Below, in pieces: positions 42,210 through 50,534 of a DNA stretch of 64,000 nt (positions within the stretch are counted from its first letter, which is position 1; each line of letters starts with the position of its first letter). The DNA lies in assembly GCA_963771985.1 (NCBI GenBank), contig CAVYVO010000028.1:62001-126000 (forward strand), read 5' to 3'. The position numbers and the translations under genes were made by a program. The notes beneath the pieces were generated by a model. That model saw only the letters and a program-made list of their open reading frames with translations, did not search any database and was not told where the DNA came from. This stretch comes from Trebonia sp963771985. Lineage in GTDB: Bacteria; Actinomycetota; Actinomycetes; Streptosporangiales; Streptosporangiaceae.

Positions 42210-42243
42210 ACGGTGCGCCTAAGAAAACGGTGCGCCTAAGAAA
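42210..42243. repeat. 17-bp tandem direct repeat upstream of CBS gene
   Basis: ACGGTGCGCCTAAGAAA occurs twice back to back (42210-42226, 42227-42243), ending 11 bases before the CBS start and overlapping its ribosome site area (AAAGGGCGG). Confidence 0.6.
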
Positions 42244-42254
42244 GGGCGGTTGCG

Positions 42255-42926
42255 ATGAACGCCACTGTGAAGGACGTCATGTCGACTCATGTAGTCGCCG
42301 TCCGGAAGAATGCGTCATTTAAGGACATGGCCACGAGATTGCGGGAACACCGGGTGAGCGCGTTCCCGGTGCTTGATGAGGACAACAAGGTCATCGGCGT
42401 GGTGTCCGAGGCCGACCTGCTGGCCAAGGAGGCCCTGGAGTTCGGCGGCTCAAGCCTCGTCAGTGGCATGCTGCACCATAAGGAGCAGGCCAAGGCGTCC
42501 GCGACCACGGCGGGCGACCTGATGTCCAAGCCGCCGGTGACGATCGGACCGAACGAATTCGTCTCGCACGCGGCCCGGCTGATGTACGCGCGCAAGGTGA
42601 AGCGGCTCCCCGTGGTGGACGACGAGGGCCATCTGATCGGGATCATCTCGAGGGCTGACGTGCTGAGCGTGTACAGCCGGCCGGATGACGACATCCGGCG
42701 CGAGATCGTCGACAACATCATCCTCAGCATGCTGCTCTGCGACCCCAGCCGCTTCACGGTCACTGTCAAGGACGGCATCGTGACCATCGAAGGCATGCCG
42801 GAGACCGCCAGCGTCGGACATGACATGATCGAGGAGACACGTCACGTCGAGGGCGTCGTCGCGGTACGCGACCGGCTCAGCTATCCGGACGAGCGGCCGG
42901 TCCCCGGCCCCGGCGCGACGTTCTGA
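42255..42926 (+). CDS. CBS-pair and BON domain protein
   Basis: A 223-residue cytosolic protein. CBS 1 (about 5-60): VKDVMSTHVVAVRKNASFKD and VSAFPVLDEDNKVIGVVSEA. CBS 2 (about 85-140): LMSKPPVTIGPNEFVSHAAR and KRLPVVDDEGHLIGIISRAD. A BON-type domain follows (about 145-213: FTVTVKDGIVTIEGMPETAS). CBS pairs bind adenosyl ligands; CBS proteins such as Rv2626c belong to the mycobacterial DosR regulon. It is followed by a small membrane protein and the GNAT-acyl-CoA synthetase, probably one operon. Confidence 0.9.
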   Translation: MNATVKDVMSTHVVAVRKNASFKDMATRLREHRVSAFPVLDEDNKVIGVVSEADLLAKEALEFGGSSLVSGMLHHKEQAKASATTAGDLMSKPPVTIGPNEFVSHAARLMYARKVKRLPVVDDEGHLIGIISRADVLSVYSRPDDDIRREIVDNIILSMLLCDPSRFTVTVKDGIVTIEGMPETASVGHDMIEETRHVEGVVAVRDRLSYPDERPVPGPGATF

Positions 42927-42935
42927 GGGGCCGTC

Positions 42936-43151
42936 ATGTACCTCGCATCGGCATACCCCAACTCAGCGCTGTCGGCGCTGACATTGATGGTCATCGGCTT
43001 CGTCATGGCAGGTGCGCTGGCCGTGTGTATCGGCCTCGTGTTCCTCGCCGACCGCAAGCCGGACAAGCCTGATGAGGCTAACCCAGGCCGAGGAGGAGTG
43101 GATGAGCCAGCCGCTAGCGCAAACCGCCGGCGTGTACGCCCTGCTGGCTGA
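42936..43151 (+). CDS. Small single-helix membrane protein
   Basis: A 71-residue protein from ATG 42936 with one helix (LSALTLMVIGFVMAGALAVCIGLVFLA) and a charged tail (DRKPDKPDEANPGRGG). It begins 10 bases after the CBS gene and its end overlaps the start of the acyl-CoA synthetase gene by 50 bases, so the three are coupled. Function unknown. Confidence 0.65.
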   Translation: MYLASAYPNSALSALTLMVIGFVMAGALAVCIGLVFLADRKPDKPDEANPGRGGVDEPAASANRRRVRPAG

Positions 43152-45783
43152 CGGCACCACGGTTGAGATCAGGCCGGCCGTCGCGGCGGACTACGAGGCG
43201 GTCAAGGCGATGCACGATGCCATGACGCCGGGCAACGCCTACCTGCGGTTCTTCAGCCTGAGCAGGACGGCCGCGGAGCAGGAGGCACGGCGGATCACCC
43301 GTGCCCCCGAGCCCGGCCACGCCGCCCTGCTCGCCCTGTACGGCTCCGAAGTCGTCGGCGTCGCCAGCTATGAGGTCGTCAGAAGCAGCGGCGGCAAGGT
43401 GGCCGAGGTCGCGTTCGCGGTCGCGGACACCATGCATCACCGGGGCATCGCGACCCTGCTGCTCGAGTACCTCGTCTCCATGGCCCGCGCCGCGGGGATC
43501 GAGTCGTTCACCGCGGAGACGCTGAGCGAGAACATCAGCATGCTGCAGGTCTTCTCCGACGCCGGACTGCCCACCCACAGCGCCCGGGAGGACGGCGTGG
43601 TCACCATTACCATCCCGCTGCCGCCCGACGACACCGGCAAGCAACTGGAGGAGTACCTCGACACCGTGGCGCTCCGCGAGCGCTCCGCCAACGTCGCCAG
43701 CCTCCAGCCAGTGTTCGCCCCGCGGTCCGTCGCCGTGATCGGGGCGAGCCGGCGCAAGGGCACCGTTGGCCGGTCTGTCCTGGACAACATCAGGACCTGC
43801 GGATACCAAGGCCGCCTCTACGCGGTCAACCCGAACGCCCGGCAGGTCAGCGGCATCCCGTGCGTACCTGACGTGGCCAGCCTGCCGGAAACGCCTGACC
43901 TCGCGCTTGTCGCGGTACCGCCGCGCGCGGTGCCGGACACCGCGGAGGCCTGCGGCGTCCGCGGCGTGCGCGGACTGGTCGTCTTCACCGCCGGGCTGGA
44001 CACCGCGGCCTGCGCCGACCTGCTCGCCATCTGCCGCAGGCACGGCATGCGGCTGATCGGGCCGAACTGCTTCGGCGTCGCCGTCCCGGGCATCGGGCTC
44101 GACGCCACGTTCGCCGCGACCCACCCCGCCCCGGGCGTGGCGGGCCTGGTCATGCAGTCCGGGGGCCTCGGCTTCGCGATGGTGGACCAGCTGAGCCGGC
44201 TCGGCGTCGGGATCTCGTCGTTCGCCTCGGTCGGCAACAAGCTCGACGTGTCCAGCAACGACATGCTGATGTGGTGGGAACAGGACGAGGTGACCAAGCT
44301 CGCCGTGCTGTACATCGAGTCGTTCGGCAACCCGCGCAAGTTCGCGCGCACCGCGCGCCGGGTCGGCGCGCAGATGCCGGTGCTCACCGTGCACGCGGGG
44401 CGCAGCGAGGCGGGCCAGCAGGCCGCCGCGTCGCACACGGCCGCGATCGCCACGCCGCTGGTCAGCCGCGAGGCGCTGTTCGAGCAGGCCGGGATCATCG
44501 CAACGCCGGGCTTCGGCGAGCTCGTCGAGACCACCGCACTGCTGGCCACGCAGCCGCCGCCCGCCGGGCGCACCGTCGCGATCGTGTCCAACGTCGGCGG
44601 CGCGGGGGTGCTCGCGGCTGACGCCTGCGCCGACCTCGGCCTCACCGTGCACCGTCCGCGCGGCCAGATCAAGCGGCGACTGCACACGCTGGTGCCCGCC
44701 GGCGGCGCGGTGGGCGGGCCGGTGGATACCACGGCGACCGTCTCCGGCGCGGACTTCCGGGAGGTAGTCGAGCTGCTCGCCACCGACGATGACGTGGACG
44801 CGATGATCGCGATCGTGCTGCCGACCGGCGCCACCGGGGACCTCGTGGCGGCCGTCCAGGAAGCTGACGTGCCGGTGCCGCTCGCCGCTGTCGTGCTCAA
44901 CCAGCCGGAAACGGTGCGGCTGCTGGACGCGAAGAACGGAAAGATCCCGGCCTACGGCTACCCAGAGGCCGCGGCCGGCGCGCTCGCCCGGGCCGCGAAG
45001 TACGGGCAGTGGCGGTCGGCGCCGCACTCCCTGGTACCCCACTTCGGCGACGTGGATGTCACCCAGGCCCGTGCCCTGGTGCGCGGCTTCCTGGCGCGTG
45101 CGGGCAGGGGCGGCTGGCTGCCGCCCGCCGACGCGGGCACGCTGCTGCGCCTGTACGGGATACCGCTGGTGACGACGGTGGCCGCGCGCACCGAGGACGA
45201 CGCGGCGGCCGCCGCGGACGCGGTCGGCTATCCGGTCGTGCTGAAGGCGGACGTCCCTGGCCTCGTGCACAAGACCGACGCCGGCGCCGTGCTGCTCGAC
45301 CTCCGCGCCGAGGACGACGTGCGCGCCGCCTACCGCCGGCTGGCGGAGCGGTTCGGCGCCAGGCTGGCCGGGGTCCTCGTCCAGCCGATGGTTACCGGAG
45401 GAACAGAAGTGATCATCGGGGTGCAGGATGACCAGATGTTCGGGCCGCTGGTGGTGTTCGGGCTCGGCGGGGTCGCCACCGAGGTGCTGGCCGACCACAG
45501 CGCGCGGCTGGCGCCGCTGACCGAGACCGGCGCGGACGAGCTGATCAACTCGATCCGCTCCGCTCCTTTGCTGCACGGTCACCGGAACTCCCCCGCGACG
45601 GACATGGCGGCGCTGCGCGACGTGCTGATGCGCGTTTCCCGGCTGGCCGACGACCTGCCCGAGATCACCGAACTCGACCTCAACCCTGTCATCGCCCGCC
45701 CGGACGGCGTGGTCGCGGTCGACGCGCGGATCAAGGTGACGCCGCACGTGCTGCAGGACCCGTTCCTCCGGCGGCTACGGTGA
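43102..45783 (+). CDS. GNAT-linked ADP-forming acyl-CoA synthetase (Pat-like)
   Basis: Start ATG 43102 behind GAGGAGG; 893 residues. N-terminal GNAT domain (about 15-185): ADGTTVEIRPAVAADYEAVK and VADTMHHRGIATLLLEYLVS. Then the CoA-binding domain (FAPRSVAVIGASRRKGTVGR, about 209), the succinyl-CoA-ligase-like part with MRLIGPNCFGVAVPGIGLDA and the phosphohistidine-region SHTAAIATP, and a C-terminal ATP-grasp domain (YPVVLKADVPGLVHKTDAGA). In actinobacteria this architecture includes protein lysine acetyltransferases acting on Acs. Whether the ligase half is active here is not certain. Confidence 0.9.
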   Translation: MSQPLAQTAGVYALLADGTTVEIRPAVAADYEAVKAMHDAMTPGNAYLRFFSLSRTAAEQEARRITRAPEPGHAALLALYGSEVVGVASYEVVRSSGGKVAEVAFAVADTMHHRGIATLLLEYLVSMARAAGIESFTAETLSENISMLQVFSDAGLPTHSAREDGVVTITIPLPPDDTGKQLEEYLDTVALRERSANVASLQPVFAPRSVAVIGASRRKGTVGRSVLDNIRTCGYQGRLYAVNPNARQVSGIPCVPDVASLPETPDLALVAVPPRAVPDTAEACGVRGVRGLVVFTAGLDTAACADLLAICRRHGMRLIGPNCFGVAVPGIGLDATFAATHPAPGVAGLVMQSGGLGFAMVDQLSRLGVGISSFASVGNKLDVSSNDMLMWWEQDEVTKLAVLYIESFGNPRKFARTARRVGAQMPVLTVHAGRSEAGQQAAASHTAAIATPLVSREALFEQAGIIATPGFGELVETTALLATQPPPAGRTVAIVSNVGGAGVLAADACADLGLTVHRPRGQIKRRLHTLVPAGGAVGGPVDTTATVSGADFREVVELLATDDDVDAMIAIVLPTGATGDLVAAVQEADVPVPLAAVVLNQPETVRLLDAKNGKIPAYGYPEAAAGALARAAKYGQWRSAPHSLVPHFGDVDVTQARALVRGFLARAGRGGWLPPADAGTLLRLYGIPLVTTVAARTEDDAAAAADAVGYPVVLKADVPGLVHKTDAGAVLLDLRAEDDVRAAYRRLAERFGARLAGVLVQPMVTGGTEVIIGVQDDQMFGPLVVFGLGGVATEVLADHSARLAPLTETGADELINSIRSAPLLHGHRNSPATDMAALRDVLMRVSRLADDLPEITELDLNPVIARPDGVVAVDARIKVTPHVLQDPFLRRLR

Positions 45784-45897
45784 AGACACACTCCGTTCAC
45801 CGAGCAGCGCGTTAGACCGTTACCGCGCGCCGGTAGGAATAGTGGTGTTCGCTTGCGAGGCGCCACCGTCCCGTTCGGGATATAAGGAAGGACCTGC

Positions 45898-48297
45898 ATG
45901 ACAGCGACCGAGACTGGCCCGCTGACGGCCAGCGAGCTCGACCTTATCGACGCCTGGTGGCGCGCGGCCAACTACCTGTCCGTCGGGCAGATCTACCTGA
46001 TGGACAACCCGCTGCTCACCGAGGAACTGCGGCCGGAACACGTGAAGCCGCGGCTGCTCGGGCACTGGGGCACCACCCCGGGGCTGAACCTGATCTACGC
46101 GCACCTGAACCGCGTGATCAAGAACTGGGACCTCAACGCCATTTACATCGCCGGCCCGGGCCACGGCGGCCCTGGTGTCGTCGCGAACACGTACCTCGAG
46201 GGCACCTACAGCGAGCGGTACCCGTCGATCACGCAGGACGAGGCCGGGATGCGCCGGCTTTTCAGGCAGTTCTCCTTCCCCGGCGGGATCCCGTCGCACG
46301 TCGCGCCGGAGACGCCGGGCTCCATCCACGAGGGCGGCGAGCTCGGGTACTCGCTCACGCACGCCTACGGCGCCGCGTTCGACAACCCGGACCTGCTCGT
46401 CGCCTGCGTCATCGGCGACGGCGAGTCGGAGACGGGCCCGCTGGCGGGCAGCTGGCACGCCAACAAGTTCCTCAATCCGGTGACGGACGGCGCGGTACTG
46501 CCGATCCTGCACCTCAACGGCTACAAGATCGCCAACCCGACGGTGCCCGCCCGCATCCCGCCCGAGGAGCTCGCCGACCTGCTCACCGGGTACGGGTACC
46601 ACGTCTACAGGGTGTCAGGCGACGACCCCAAGCTCGTGCACGAGCAGCTGGCCGCCACCTTCGACTCGATCGTCACCGAGATCCACGACATCCAGCGCCG
46701 CGCGCGCGAAGAGGACGCTACCGAGCGGCCGCGGTGGCCGGCGCTGGTGCTGCAGACCCCCAAGGGCTGGACCGGGCCCAAGTTCGTGGACGGCCTGCCG
46801 GTGGAGGGCACCTGGCGGGCGCACCAGGTGCCGATCGCGAACGCGCGGGGCAACGCCGATCACCGGCGCCAGCTCGAGGAGTGGATGCGCTCCTACCGCC
46901 CGGAAGAGCTGTTCGACCCGTCCGGCCGCCTGATCCCCGAGCTCGCCCGGCTGGCGCCGCAGTCCTACCGGCGGATGAGCGACAACCCGCACGCGAACGG
47001 CGGGCTCCTGCTGCGCGACCTGGACATGCCCGACTTCCGGGACTACGCCGTCGCGGTGGAGTCGCCCGGCAGCGCGGACGCGGAGAGCACCCGGGTGCTC
47101 GGCACCTTCCTGCGGGACATCATCAGCCGCAACCAGGAGACGTTCCGGCTGTTCGGGCCGGACGAGACGGCCTCCAACCGGCTGGACGCCGTGTTCGAGG
47201 TGACCGGGCGGGCGTTCGAGGGCGAGATCATCCCCGGGGACAACGACCTGACACGCGACGGCCGGGTGATGGAGGTGCTGTCGGAGCACCTGTGCCAGGG
47301 CTGGCTCGAGGGATACCTGCTCACCGGGCGGCACGGGCTGTTCAACTGCTACGAGGCGTTCATCCACATCGTCGACTCGATGTTCAACCAGCACGCCAAG
47401 TGGCTGAAGGTCACCCGGGGGATCCCGTGGCGGCGCCCGGTCGCCTCGCTGAACTACCTGCTGTCCTCGCTGGTGTGGCGGCAGGACCACAACGGCTTCA
47501 CGCACCAGGACCCGGGGTTCATCGACCACGTGGTCAACAAGAAAGCGGAGGTCATCCGCGTCTACCTGCCGCCGGACGCGAACACGCTGCTGTCGGTGGC
47601 GGACCACTGCCTGCGCTCACGGCAGTACGTGAACGTGATCGTGGCCGGCAAGCAGCCGCAGCCGCAGTGGCTGTCCATGAACGACGCCATCATCCACTGC
47701 ACGCGCGGCGCCGGCATCTGGGACTGGGCATCGTCCGACAACGATCCCAGCACCCCGCCGGACGTGGTGCTGGCATGCTGCGGCGACACACCCACCCTGG
47801 AGACCCTGGCGGCGGCGTCCCTGCTGCGCGAGCACCTGCCGTCGCTGCGGGTCCGGGTGGTGAACGTGGTCGACCTGATGCGGCTGGAGCCTGAGTCGGA
47901 GCACCCGCACGGGATGTCGGACGCCGAGTTCGACGCGCTGTTCACGACCGACCGGCCGGTCATCTTCGCCTATCACGGGTACCCGTGGCTGATCCACCGG
48001 CTGACCTACCGGCGGCACGGACACAGGAACTTCCACGTGCGCGGGTACAAGGAGGAAGGGACCACCACCACGCCGTTCGACATGGTGATGATGAACGACC
48101 TCGACCGGTTCCACCTGGTGATGGACGTGATCGACCGGGTGGACGGGCTGGCCAACACGGCCGGGCGCCTGCGGCAGCTGATGGCGGATAAGCGGATCGC
48201 GTGCCGGGCGTACACCAGGGAATTCGGCGAGGACGCGCCGGAGATCACGGACTGGAGATGGGCAGCTGGCGGCAACCAGCCCGGAAGCCAGCAGTAG
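45898..48297 (+). CDS. Phosphoketolase (Xfp/Xpk)
   Basis: Thiamine-diphosphate enzyme that splits xylulose-5-P (and often fructose-6-P) into acetyl-phosphate and glyceraldehyde-3-P or erythrose-4-P. It has 799 residues, the full family length. Conserved blocks include RLLGHWGTTPGLNLIYAHLN, YIAGPGHGGPGVVANTYLEG, GIPSHVAPETPGSIHEGGEL, VIGDGESETGPLAGSW (ThDP and Mg binding) and FNCYEAFIHIVDSMFNQHAK. Start ATG 45898 after AAGGAAGG. The acetate kinase gene follows 2 bases after the stop, so the pair makes ATP from acetyl-phosphate. Confidence 0.96.
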   Translation: MTATETGPLTASELDLIDAWWRAANYLSVGQIYLMDNPLLTEELRPEHVKPRLLGHWGTTPGLNLIYAHLNRVIKNWDLNAIYIAGPGHGGPGVVANTYLEGTYSERYPSITQDEAGMRRLFRQFSFPGGIPSHVAPETPGSIHEGGELGYSLTHAYGAAFDNPDLLVACVIGDGESETGPLAGSWHANKFLNPVTDGAVLPILHLNGYKIANPTVPARIPPEELADLLTGYGYHVYRVSGDDPKLVHEQLAATFDSIVTEIHDIQRRAREEDATERPRWPALVLQTPKGWTGPKFVDGLPVEGTWRAHQVPIANARGNADHRRQLEEWMRSYRPEELFDPSGRLIPELARLAPQSYRRMSDNPHANGGLLLRDLDMPDFRDYAVAVESPGSADAESTRVLGTFLRDIISRNQETFRLFGPDETASNRLDAVFEVTGRAFEGEIIPGDNDLTRDGRVMEVLSEHLCQGWLEGYLLTGRHGLFNCYEAFIHIVDSMFNQHAKWLKVTRGIPWRRPVASLNYLLSSLVWRQDHNGFTHQDPGFIDHVVNKKAEVIRVYLPPDANTLLSVADHCLRSRQYVNVIVAGKQPQPQWLSMNDAIIHCTRGAGIWDWASSDNDPSTPPDVVLACCGDTPTLETLAAASLLREHLPSLRVRVVNVVDLMRLEPESEHPHGMSDAEFDALFTTDRPVIFAYHGYPWLIHRLTYRRHGHRNFHVRGYKEEGTTTTPFDMVMMNDLDRFHLVMDVIDRVDGLANTAGRLRQLMADKRIACRAYTREFGEDAPEITDWRWAAGGNQPGSQQ

Positions 48298-48299
48298 TC

Positions 48300-49445
48300 A
48301 TGGCCGCCGCCCCCGCCCGCGTGCTGGTCGTCAACGCCGGATCAAGCAGCCTCAAGCTCCGCGTCCTGGACGGCGACGACGCAGTCGCAGGCGCCGACCT
48401 GGACGCGCCGCGCGGCACCGCGGACAGCGCCGAGATCAAGGCAGCCATCGAGTCCTTCGGCCCGGTGGACGCGGTCGGCCACCGGGTGGTCCACGGCGGG
48501 ACGCTGTATACCTCGCCGGTGCTGGTCACCGGCGAGGTGCGGCGGCGCCTTGAGTCGCTCACCGACCTCGCGCCGCTGCACCAGCCCAAGTCGCTCGCCG
48601 CGATGGACGCGGTGCAGGCCGTGCTCCCGGACACGCCCGCCGTGGCCTGCTTCGACACCGCCTTCCACGCCACCATCGGCGCCGCCGCGTTGACGTTCGC
48701 GCTGCCCGCCGAATGGCGTACCCGCTGGGCGCTGCGGCGCTACGGGTTTCACGGCCTGTCACACGCGTACGCCTCGCGGCGGGCCGCCGAGCTCACCGGC
48801 GCGGCGAGTGCGGACGGCCTCCGGGTCGTCACCTGCCACCTAGGCGCGGGCTCGTCGCTCGCGGCCGTCCGCTCCGGCCGGTCGGTGGACACCACCATGG
48901 GCTTCACGCCGCTGGACGGGCTCGTCATGGCGACCCGGTTGGGATCGGTGGACCCCGGCCTGGTGCTCTGGCTGGAGGAGCACGCGCACACGCCGCCCGG
49001 TGAACTCGCGCAGACCCTCGAGTACCGGTCCGGCCTGACCGGCCTGGCCGGCACGGGCGACATGCGGGAAGTGCTCGCCCGCGCCGCCGCCGGCGACGCG
49101 CGGGCCGTGCTCGGCCGCGACGTCTACCTGCACCGGCTACGCGCGTTCATCGCGGCGATGGCGGCGGCGATGGACGGGCTCGACGTCCTCGTGTTCACCG
49201 GCGGCGTCGGCGAGAACTCCGCCGAGATCCGATCCCGCGCCGGCGACGGGCTCGGCTTCCTCGGTGTGCGGATCGACGAGGAGCGCAACTCCGGCTCTGC
49301 CGGCTCGCGGGGGACGACCCCCGCACCCCCGATAGGCGACGACTGGGAGATCAGCCCGGACGGCGCGCCAGTGCGCGCCTTCCGGATCGCCGCGCGCGAG
49401 GACAAGCAGATAGCCGCCGAGGTCCGGTCGGTACTGGGGGGATAA
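48300..49445 (+). CDS. ackA: Acetate kinase
   Basis: Converts acetyl-phosphate and ADP to acetate and ATP. Start ATG 48300, 2 bases after the phosphoketolase stop; 381 residues. Motifs: VLVVNAGSSSLKLRVLDG, AVGHRVVHGG, ACFDTAFHATIG, RRYGFHGLSHAYASRRAAEL, CHLGAGSSLAAVRSGRSVDT and FTGGVGENSAEIRS. The catalytic Arg of RRYGFHGLS is present. An unusual stretch near the C-terminus (SGSAGSRGTTPAPPIG, about 332-347) is encoded by a GGGGGACGACCCCC-type hairpin and lengthens a surface region between ERN and the final helix. Confidence 0.93.
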   Translation: MAAAPARVLVVNAGSSSLKLRVLDGDDAVAGADLDAPRGTADSAEIKAAIESFGPVDAVGHRVVHGGTLYTSPVLVTGEVRRRLESLTDLAPLHQPKSLAAMDAVQAVLPDTPAVACFDTAFHATIGAAALTFALPAEWRTRWALRRYGFHGLSHAYASRRAAELTGAASADGLRVVTCHLGAGSSLAAVRSGRSVDTTMGFTPLDGLVMATRLGSVDPGLVLWLEEHAHTPPGELAQTLEYRSGLTGLAGTGDMREVLARAAAGDARAVLGRDVYLHRLRAFIAAMAAAMDGLDVLVFTGGVGENSAEIRSRAGDGLGFLGVRIDEERNSGSAGSRGTTPAPPIGDDWEISPDGAPVRAFRIAAREDKQIAAEVRSVLGG

Positions 49446-49967
49446 ACGCATGTCGGCTGGGACGGCGAAAGCGAGCAGCCGCGCTTCCCCCGGCCCTGTC
49501 GCCGCCCAGCCGGTGGCCACGCCGAGCACCGCGACCGCGGCGGTGGGGAACGCCGACAGCGGCTCCGGCGGGGGCGCCGCCAGCCCGACCGCGAGTTCCG
49601 CCAGGCCGGGGTTATGTCCGACGATCAGCACGGTGCGCTGATCGTCGGGAAGCTCGCGGACCAGCAGCAGCAGCCCGAGCACCGTGGCCTCGTACACGCG
49701 CGGCTCGTATCGCACTGGCGGGGCGGTGCCGGGAACGGCGTCCGCCAGGCCCGCGGCCGCCAGCTCCCAGGTCTCCCGCGCCCGGCGCGCCGTCGAGCAC
49801 ACCACCGCGTCCGGCACATACCCGGACCTGCCGAGCCAGCGGCCCACGGCCGGGGCGTCGCGGCGGCCGCGCTTGGCGAGCGGGCGCTCGTGGTCGGCGA
49901 CGTCCGGCCAGTCCGATTTGGCGTGCCGGAGTAGCACCAGCCGCCGGGTTGGTTCGGTGTCCGTCAC
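49137..49967 (-). CDS. sixA: SixA-type phosphohistidine phosphatase with antisense C-terminal extension
   Basis: A histidine phosphatase from GTG 49967, which overlaps the Usp stop (GTGA). The real domain is residues 1-175: RRLVLLRHAKSDWPDVADHE (RHG-like active site), LAKRGRRDAPAVGRWL, DAVVCSTARRARETWELA and TVLIVGHNPGLAELAVGLA (second catalytic His). After LLAFAVPADM, where the family normally ends, there is no stop for another 100 codons, all antisense to the end of ackA. That extension is not family-like and may not be functional; the stop was probably lost. Confidence 0.8.
   Translation of the reverse strand: MTDTEPTRRLVLLRHAKSDWPDVADHERPLAKRGRRDAPAVGRWLGRSGYVPDAVVCSTARRARETWELAAAGLADAVPGTAPPVRYEPRVYEATVLGLLLLVRELPDDQRTVLIVGHNPGLAELAVGLAAPPPEPLSAFPTAAVAVLGVATGWAATGPGEARLLAFAVPADMRLSPQYRPDLGGYLLVLARGDPEGAHWRAVRADLPVVAYRGCGGRPPRAGRAGVALLVDPHTEEAEPVAGAGSDLGGVLADAAGEHEDVEPVHRRRHRRDERA
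49307..49330. repeat. GGGGGACGACCCCC hairpin inside ackA
   Basis: GCGGGGGACGACCCCCGC (49307-49324) followed by ACCCCC resembles the intergenic element at 21613-21645. It stays in frame in ackA. Confidence 0.55.
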
Positions 49968-50470
49968 GGAACAACGGTAACCGGCCACTTTCCCGCGCGC
50001 ACCAGGCGAACGGCGAGCGACCCGATCAGCCGGTGGCCAGCCTTCGCCGAGGCGCCGACGACGATGGCGTCGGCCTTGGCCTCGTCCGCGATGCGGGTGA
50101 TCTCGGTGTAGGCGTCGCCGCGCACGGCGATGAAGGTGAGCGAGATGCCCAGCTCCCGCGCCCCTTCCTCGGTCCGGGCCCGCAGCTGCCCGGCGAGCTC
50201 GTCCTGCGCCTGCATCTCCGCGGCCATCACCGACGCTCCGGTCGCGCCTAGCGCGGTCGGTATCGGTGCCACGTAGACCGCGACGAGCCTGGCGCCCTGC
50301 CTGCGGGCCAGCCCGGCGGCGTAAAACCCCGCCCGGTTGGCGGTCACCGTGTCGTCTACTCCTACCAGGATCACCGACGGACCGTCGGTGCCCAGCTCGA
50401 ACTCTCCTTGCCCGAGCCACTTGGACCGGGGCTCGGCATGCTCGTCGTGCTCGGACTCGCCGTGGGACAC
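49964..50470 (-). CDS. Single-domain universal stress protein
   Basis: A 168-residue UspA protein with an acidic N-terminal extension (about 1-28). The domain begins SVILVGVDDTVTANRAGFYA and ends VVGASAKAGHRLIGSLAVRLV (G-x2-G-x9-G(S)-type ATP loop) ... WPVTVVP. It is the first gene of a leftward pair with sixA (4-base overlap) and divergent from the SNF2 gene across 64 bases. The second Usp of the island. Confidence 0.9.
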   Translation of the reverse strand: MSHGESEHDEHAEPRSKWLGQGEFELGTDGPSVILVGVDDTVTANRAGFYAAGLARRQGARLVAVYVAPIPTALGATGASVMAAEMQAQDELAGQLRARTEEGARELGISLTFIAVRGDAYTEITRIADEAKADAIVVGASAKAGHRLIGSLAVRLVRAGKWPVTVVP

Positions 50471-50534
50471 GCCAGAAGTTTATGTCCGGCATGTCCAGCG
50501 CACGGCATCGCCCCGGAGCGGCTACTCTCAACGA

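Noticed and set aside
50337..50534. Longer start for the SNF2 helicase
   Set aside because: The first 66 codons are antisense to the universal stress gene and have no family similarity; GTG 50535 is more likely.
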